DNA from: JAGXTF01 sp044224315
GTDB taxonomy: Bacteria; Bacteroidota; Bacteroidia; NS11-12g; UBA955
Reading direction: 5' to 3'
NCBI GenBank assembly: GCA_044224315.1
Contig: JBGAKR010000002.1
Coordinates: forward strand, 558,001 to 622,000
DNA length: 64,000 bases
The notes beneath the pieces were generated by a model. The model had not been told where the DNA came from. It worked only from the letters and a program-made list of their open reading frames with translations, and did not search any database. The translations under genes were made by a program, and so were the position numbers. Below, piece by piece: positions 60,827 to 64,000 of this stretch. Positions within the stretch are counted from its first letter, which is position 1; every line of letters begins with the position of its first letter.

Positions 60827-61537
60827 ATGTCCTCCTTTGCCAAGTGCCATACCGATTGCCGTAGCTGCCAATCTATTGCTTTATCGGTATTTTGCACTTT
60901 AAAACCGGCCGAACTTGATGATCTTAATTTGCATAAAGTAAGTTTGGAGGTAAGCAAGGGATCGGTTGTTTTTTACGAAAGCAATATGCCCACAGGCTTA
61001 TATTGTGTACATGAAGGTGCTGTAAAATTGTATAACACTTCGGTAAACGGCGATATTCAGATTAGCCGCTTGGCCAAAAATTCCGACATAATCGGGTATC
61101 GCAGCCTGTTGGCCAATGAACCCTATAAAGGAACTGCCGAAACCATTCAGGATTCAGTTATTTGTTTTATCCCTAAATCATCCTTATACAGCTTATTAAG
61201 CACCAACCTTGAGTTTTCATTAAAAATGATGGAAGCTATGGCTAAAGAATTGTATAAAGCTGAACAAAAATCCCTGAATATTTTATATAAAAATTCGCGC
61301 GAAAGATTGGCCGAAGCCATTTTACTTTTATTCCAAACTTTTGGCGCCGATACCAAGGGATTTATTAAGGTAAAACTTACCCGGGGCGAGCTGGCAGCCA
61401 TTACCGGCATGGTGCACGAAACAGTAGTGCGAATACTGGCAGATTGGGAAAAAGAAGGGATTTTAGAATTAGATAAAAAACTGATAAAAATCAGTGACAT
61501 GGAAGGTTTGCTGAATATTGCAAAACTCGAAGATTAA
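60827..61537 (+). CDS. Crp/Fnr family transcriptional regulator
   Basis: 236 residues. The N-terminus has four cysteines, Cys7-x3-Cys11-x2-Cys14-x8-Cys23 (KCHTDCRSCQSIALSVFC), which could bind an oxygen-sensitive [4Fe-4S] cluster as in FNR. The cNMP-like beta roll follows (~30-140), then a long helix and a HTH_Crp domain (LTRGELAAITGMVHETVVRIL). It is divergent from the nos operon with a perfect Fnr box between, so it probably controls nos and its own gene. The cysteine spacing differs from E. coli FNR, so a NO- or redox-sensing variant is possible. Confidence 0.9.
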   Translation: MSSFAKCHTDCRSCQSIALSVFCTLKPAELDDLNLHKVSLEVSKGSVVFYESNMPTGLYCVHEGAVKLYNTSVNGDIQISRLAKNSDIIGYRSLLANEPYKGTAETIQDSVICFIPKSSLYSLLSTNLEFSLKMMEAMAKELYKAEQKSLNILYKNSRERLAEAILLLFQTFGADTKGFIKVKLTRGELAAITGMVHETVVRILADWEKEGILELDKKLIKISDMEGLLNIAKLED

Positions 61538-61559
61538 ATTTTTTGATATTCAGAAACGC

Positions 61560-62279
61560 TTACTCAAACTTAGCAGCAAGGGCTTTTACTTTTGGAAAAA
61601 GTATATTGTTTTCGATATGTACATGGTTTATTAAATCTTCTTCAAATTCTTTTAATTTGGTATAATAAATCTGATATGTAACACAAGCATCCTTAGGTGG
61701 GGTATAGTTTGCCGACATTTTTCGCAAGGCTGCATACTGGTGCCAAACAGTCATATGTTCATTTTCTAAATCGGCAAAATTCTCGTTTACTTTCTCAATA
61801 CTTTTATTTTTTATATCAAATATTTCTTCCTCTTCCTTATCCATATGGGTTTGCAATTCATCCAAAATAATTTCTAAAACTTCTTGAATACCAAACAATT
61901 CAGGATGATTGTGTTTATGATTATTTACCACTATTTCACCATACTCACGCAACATTTGGGTAGTATCCCGCACATATTTATGGTGGGTTTGTACCACAAA
62001 ATCGCACAAAAAATCTACATTCCAAAATGCCATATTTCTGGAGGGTAAAATATCGGCATCATTAAGTACTTGCAATTCTTTTTTAATCAAATCTGCATTA
62101 ATTTTTGCCTTGCTGATAGCGTGTTTCAGGGTTTGATTGCCATTGCAACAAAAATCAAGTTGGTATTTAATAAAAATATCCGCCTTACGTGGATCACGGG
62201 CTGCAATATCCCCGATTTTTTGGTCCAGTATTTTATTCCGATTCGACAATTCAGTTGAGTTTAAGCTCTCGGGCAGCAT
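61560..62279 (-). CDS. ric: Iron-sulfur cluster repair di-iron protein Ric (ScdA/YtfE)
   Basis: 239 residues. N-terminal ScdA_N domain with LDFCCNG (Cys44-Cys45), then a hemerythrin-like four-helix domain with di-iron ligands in NNHKHNH, THMDKEEEEIF, ENEHMTVWHQY and HVHIENNILFPK. These proteins repair Fe-S clusters damaged by nitric oxide or oxidative stress. The start overlaps the upstream lipoprotein gene by 29 bp, so they are probably one operon with the fasciclin gene. It converges on the Crp/Fnr gene. Confidence 0.93.
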   Translation of the reverse strand: MLPESLNSTELSNRNKILDQKIGDIAARDPRKADIFIKYQLDFCCNGNQTLKHAISKAKINADLIKKELQVLNDADILPSRNMAFWNVDFLCDFVVQTHHKYVRDTTQMLREYGEIVVNNHKHNHPELFGIQEVLEIILDELQTHMDKEEEEIFDIKNKSIEKVNENFADLENEHMTVWHQYAALRKMSANYTPPKDACVTYQIYYTKLKEFEEDLINHVHIENNILFPKVKALAAKFE

Positions 62280-62658
62280 CTTCGTTGGCTTTATTTAATT
62301 CTTTCTGCGCCAAATTTCGCTTTTCTGGCTCAGAATTCCTTAAATCGGGTAAAGATTTTTCAACTGCATCTACAAATTTTTCTGCTTTAGGGTTGTCATT
62401 TATTTCATCCGAAAAATCATGTTGGATTACTTTGAGCCGGCGTTCCAAAAAATCGGCATACTCCGTGTATGCTTTTGCATCGGGTTCTCGCTTCAGTAAA
62501 TCCTGAAAATTGCGTATTGCATGGTTTATTCCATGCAACTCACTCAACAATACATTTTCCGGGCTGTCTGTGTTGTTTCTGTTTGCTTCGACCCCGTTGT
62601 TGCAGGCTACAAGATTAAAAAGAAGGGCCAAAAGCACACATACAATACGCATTTTCAT
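62251..62658 (-). CDS. Hypothetical lipoprotein
   Basis: 135 residues. SPII signal with lipobox NLVACNN. The mature part is all-helical and acidic, with a heme- or metal-free look. It lies between the fasciclin gene (4 bp) and ric (29-bp overlap), which suggests a job in the same stress or anaerobic module. No conserved domain recognised. Confidence 0.75.
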   Translation of the reverse strand: MKMRIVCVLLALLFNLVACNNGVEANRNNTDSPENVLLSELHGINHAIRNFQDLLKREPDAKAYTEYADFLERRLKVIQHDFSDEINDNPKAEKFVDAVEKSLPDLRNSEPEKRNLAQKELNKANEDAARELKLN

Positions 62659-62662
62659 ACTC

Positions 62663-63232
62663 TCAATTTTTAGGCACCAATACTTTGTCTATAACATAAA
62701 CCCAGCCATTGCTGGCCTTTACAGCTCCTAAAATATGTGCATCTTCCACCATCCATTTACCATCGGCGGTTTTGTGCATGGTAAGATTGGTGCTGGCTGC
62801 AGTTCCTAAAGTTTGCCCATCTCTAAACAAATCTTCGGTATAGCCACCCAATGCTACATGATTTTCTAAAACATGCCGCAAATCCTTTTTCTTTTCGGGT
62901 TTAAGCAAGCCATCTACTGTTCCTGCAGGCAAAGCATCAAATGCTGCATTGGTGGGCGCAAATACGGTAAACGGACCTGCATTGGCCAAAACATCTACAT
63001 ACTCGGCAGCTTTTACTGCTGCTACCAGGGTTGAATGGTCTTTCGAGCCCACTGCTACCTTTACAATATCGTTTTGCGATACATCATCCTTTACGGCGGA
63101 TTGCCCGGCTGCGGGTGCTGCCTGATTGTCGCCCGATACAGGCGCGTTGGAATCCGTTTTGCCAGCGCATGATACTATCACTGCGGCGACAATTGCACCC
63201 AAAATCCAACTCAATTTTTTACTGTTTTTCAT
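62663..63232 (-). CDS. Fasciclin domain lipoprotein
   Basis: 189 residues. SPII signal (IVSCAGK) and Asn/Ala/Gln-rich linker, then one fasciclin (FAS1) domain with the H1 motif FTVFAPTNAAFDALPAG, a YVDVLANAG segment and the H2-type KASNGWVYVIDKVLVP. FAS1 proteins mediate adhesion or bind small molecules and often occur beside anaerobic-respiration genes in Bacteroidota. First gene of the fasciclin-lipoprotein-ric operon; the upstream region holds a Fnr-like box. Confidence 0.88.
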   Translation of the reverse strand: MKNSKKLSWILGAIVAAVIVSCAGKTDSNAPVSGDNQAAPAAGQSAVKDDVSQNDIVKVAVGSKDHSTLVAAVKAAEYVDVLANAGPFTVFAPTNAAFDALPAGTVDGLLKPEKKKDLRHVLENHVALGGYTEDLFRDGQTLGTAASTNLTMHKTADGKWMVEDAHILGAVKASNGWVYVIDKVLVPKN

Positions 63233-63251
63233 TTGAATCTCAATTACAATT

Positions 63252-63259
63252 CAAAGAAA
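63252..63259 (-). promoter_or_regulatory. Candidate -7 element of the fasciclin operon
   Basis: TTTCTTTG on the minus strand, one base away from TAnnTTTG. Its centre is 33 bp from the centre of the Fnr-like box at 63282-63295, the same distance as at the nos promoter. Confidence 0.4.
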
Positions 63260-63281
63260 ATAGCCCGCAAAAAATTAAAAA

Positions 63282-63295
63282 TTGACCTGAAACAA
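63282..63295. promoter_or_regulatory. Fnr-like box TTGAC-N4-AACAA
   Basis: One mismatch to the TTGAy-N4-rTCAA consensus. Located upstream of the fasciclin-lipoprotein-ric operon at the class II distance from a -7-like element. Confidence 0.5.
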
Positions 63296-63327
63296 CTTTG
63301 CGCAAATTAATTATTCAATGCGTCTTA

Positions 63328-63909
63328 TCAGAATCTTATTCCATCATCCTTCATCAGAATTTCGGAGCTATTTGCATCCACAATTACCACCGGAAATCCA
63401 TTGTCACCCTCAATGTAGTAAACAAATCTATAATCGTGTACAACAGGCGTTGCAAATTGGCCCATATCATAAAAGCCCTGCTGAAAATGCACACACCCAT
63501 GGCCGAAATTCAGCGTTTTACGTGCAAGTTTAATAGCGGCATCACTGGTAATGGTAGGCTTGGGCTCAATATCAATTCCCATAGCTACCTTATCTCCTGT
63601 GCCCATAAATCCATTGCCATACTTTTTGCCTTTGGTATAGGTGTAATTGGTTGTAAACACAATAAATCCCTTGTAAAACACATTGCAATGCATAATCAGG
63701 GCATATTCATCGTCAATAATCCTGTATACCTGCAATTGGGGATTCTTTTTAAGCAATTCCAGCATGGCCGGTTCGGCTTTCAAAGGGCTTATATCTACCA
63801 GGTGATCCTGGCCCTTAATTTCGGTAGGATGGGTGCAGAAAAACTCATTGCGTTTGCAGGTTGCAAACAGCAATGGAAATAGCAGAATAATTAGAATACG
63901 GTACTTCAC
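63328..63909 (-). CDS. Hypothetical lipoprotein
   Basis: 193 residues. SPII signal with lipobox LFATC. The mature part has KAEPAMLELLKKNPQLQVYRI, a beta-rich YALIMHCNVFYKGFIVFTTNYTY segment and GFPVVIVDANSSEILMKDDGIRF near the C-terminus. No family recognised. Its start is 17 bp after the stop of the peroxidase-like gene upstream, so the two are probably co-transcribed. Confidence 0.7.
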   Translation of the reverse strand: MKYRILIILLFPLLFATCKRNEFFCTHPTEIKGQDHLVDISPLKAEPAMLELLKKNPQLQVYRIIDDEYALIMHCNVFYKGFIVFTTNYTYTKGKKYGNGFMGTGDKVAMGIDIEPKPTITSDAAIKLARKTLNFGHGCVHFQQGFYDMGQFATPVVHDYRFVYYIEGDNGFPVVIVDANSSEILMKDDGIRF

Positions 63910-63926
63910 CGCAAGGCCAATTTTAA

Positions 63927-64000
63927 TTAGCTCTTAAATGGATTGCTATATCGCACGTCGGTTACAAACGACTTGTCGGTAAGCGTTTTGAGGAAGGCTA
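63927..64000 (-). CDS. C-terminal end of a probable cytochrome c peroxidase, truncated by window edge
   Basis: The minus-strand frame reads AFLKTLTDKSFVTDVRYSNP then FKS and stops at 63927-63929; the remainder lies beyond the window. AFLKTLTD.SF followed by R-x-SNPF is the typical end of di-haem cytochrome c peroxidase/MauG-type proteins in Bacteroidota. Only 24 residues are visible, so the assignment is tentative. It is followed directly by a lipoprotein gene on the same strand. Confidence 0.5.
   Translation of the reverse strand, partial: AFLKTLTDKSFVTDVRYSNPFKS

Noticed and set aside
1..64000. tRNA, rRNA or insertion sequences
   Set aside because: All gaps were read for cloverleaf-like or transposase signals and none was seen; a covariance-model search would be needed to exclude small RNAs.

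Overview
This window looks like the chromosome of a member of the Bacteroidota. The coding style, several promoters of the TTG-N20/21-TAnnTTTG type, two proteins with type IX secretion (T9SS) C-terminal sorting domains, a T9SS plug-type protein (DUF5103), many SPII lipoproteins and an archaeal-type prolyl-tRNA synthetase all point there. A lipoprotein-type nitrous oxide reductase with a nosZ-orf-nosL-nosD-nosF-nosY cluster indicates an organism that can respire N2O. No tRNA, rRNA, insertion sequence, phage or CRISPR locus was found.

Layout. 1-4.7 kb: end of an unknown gene, an isc Fe-S assembly locus (iscS, iscU, iscA on the minus strand) interrupted by a four-helix-bundle gene, a lipoprotein and methylmalonyl-CoA epimerase. 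4.7-7.1 kb: LytS/LytTR-type two-component pair and a lipoprotein. 7.1-18.2 kb: a large T9SS beta-propeller protein, LysE transporter, RmuC, M1 peptidase, TPR protein, phosphosulfolactate synthase, nitroreductase. 18.2-19.7 kb: two long repeat arrays on either side of a GxxExxY gene. 19.7-29.7 kb: proS, surface proteins, M16 peptidase, NrnA, FKBP and a damaged rmlB. 29.8-37.2 kb: T9SS plug protein, membrane glycosyltransferase, biotin carrier, polyprenyl synthase, thioredoxin-like lipoprotein, GGGP-synthase family enzyme. 37.5-40.8 kb: B12-dependent ribonucleotide reductase. 41-48.9 kb: MoxR/DUF58/DUF4350/DUF4129/SpoIIM operon with a divergent RDD gene. 49-54.3 kb: FAH-family hydrolase, small membrane proteins, AIM24-type protein, a second T9SS cargo protein. 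54.4-64 kb: nos cluster, a Crp/Fnr regulator, a fasciclin/lipoprotein/Ric operon and the end of a probable cytochrome c peroxidase gene.

How it fits together. The right end is an anaerobic or N2O-respiration module. A Crp/Fnr regulator with an N-terminal cysteine cluster is divergent from the nos operon, and a perfect TTGAC-N4-GTCAA box lies between them. A near-match box sits upstream of the fasciclin/lipoprotein/Ric operon at exactly the same distance (33 bp, centre to centre) from a -10-like element. At the left end, iscS and iscU each have their own promoter carrying the same dyad, TTTAGA-N5-TCTAAA or a one-base variant, which suggests one shared Fe-S or iron regulator.

The most unusual structural feature is the repeat landscape. 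Heptamer-based low-complexity islands and two long tandem arrays (periods 65 and 41 bp) sit directly against the stop codons of genes. They also flank small accessory genes of the GxxExxY and four-helix-bundle families in inverted orientation. In addition, three genes (rmlB, the spoIIM-type gene and a DUF5362 gene) carry reading-frame lesions, which are either real decay or assembly or sequencing errors.
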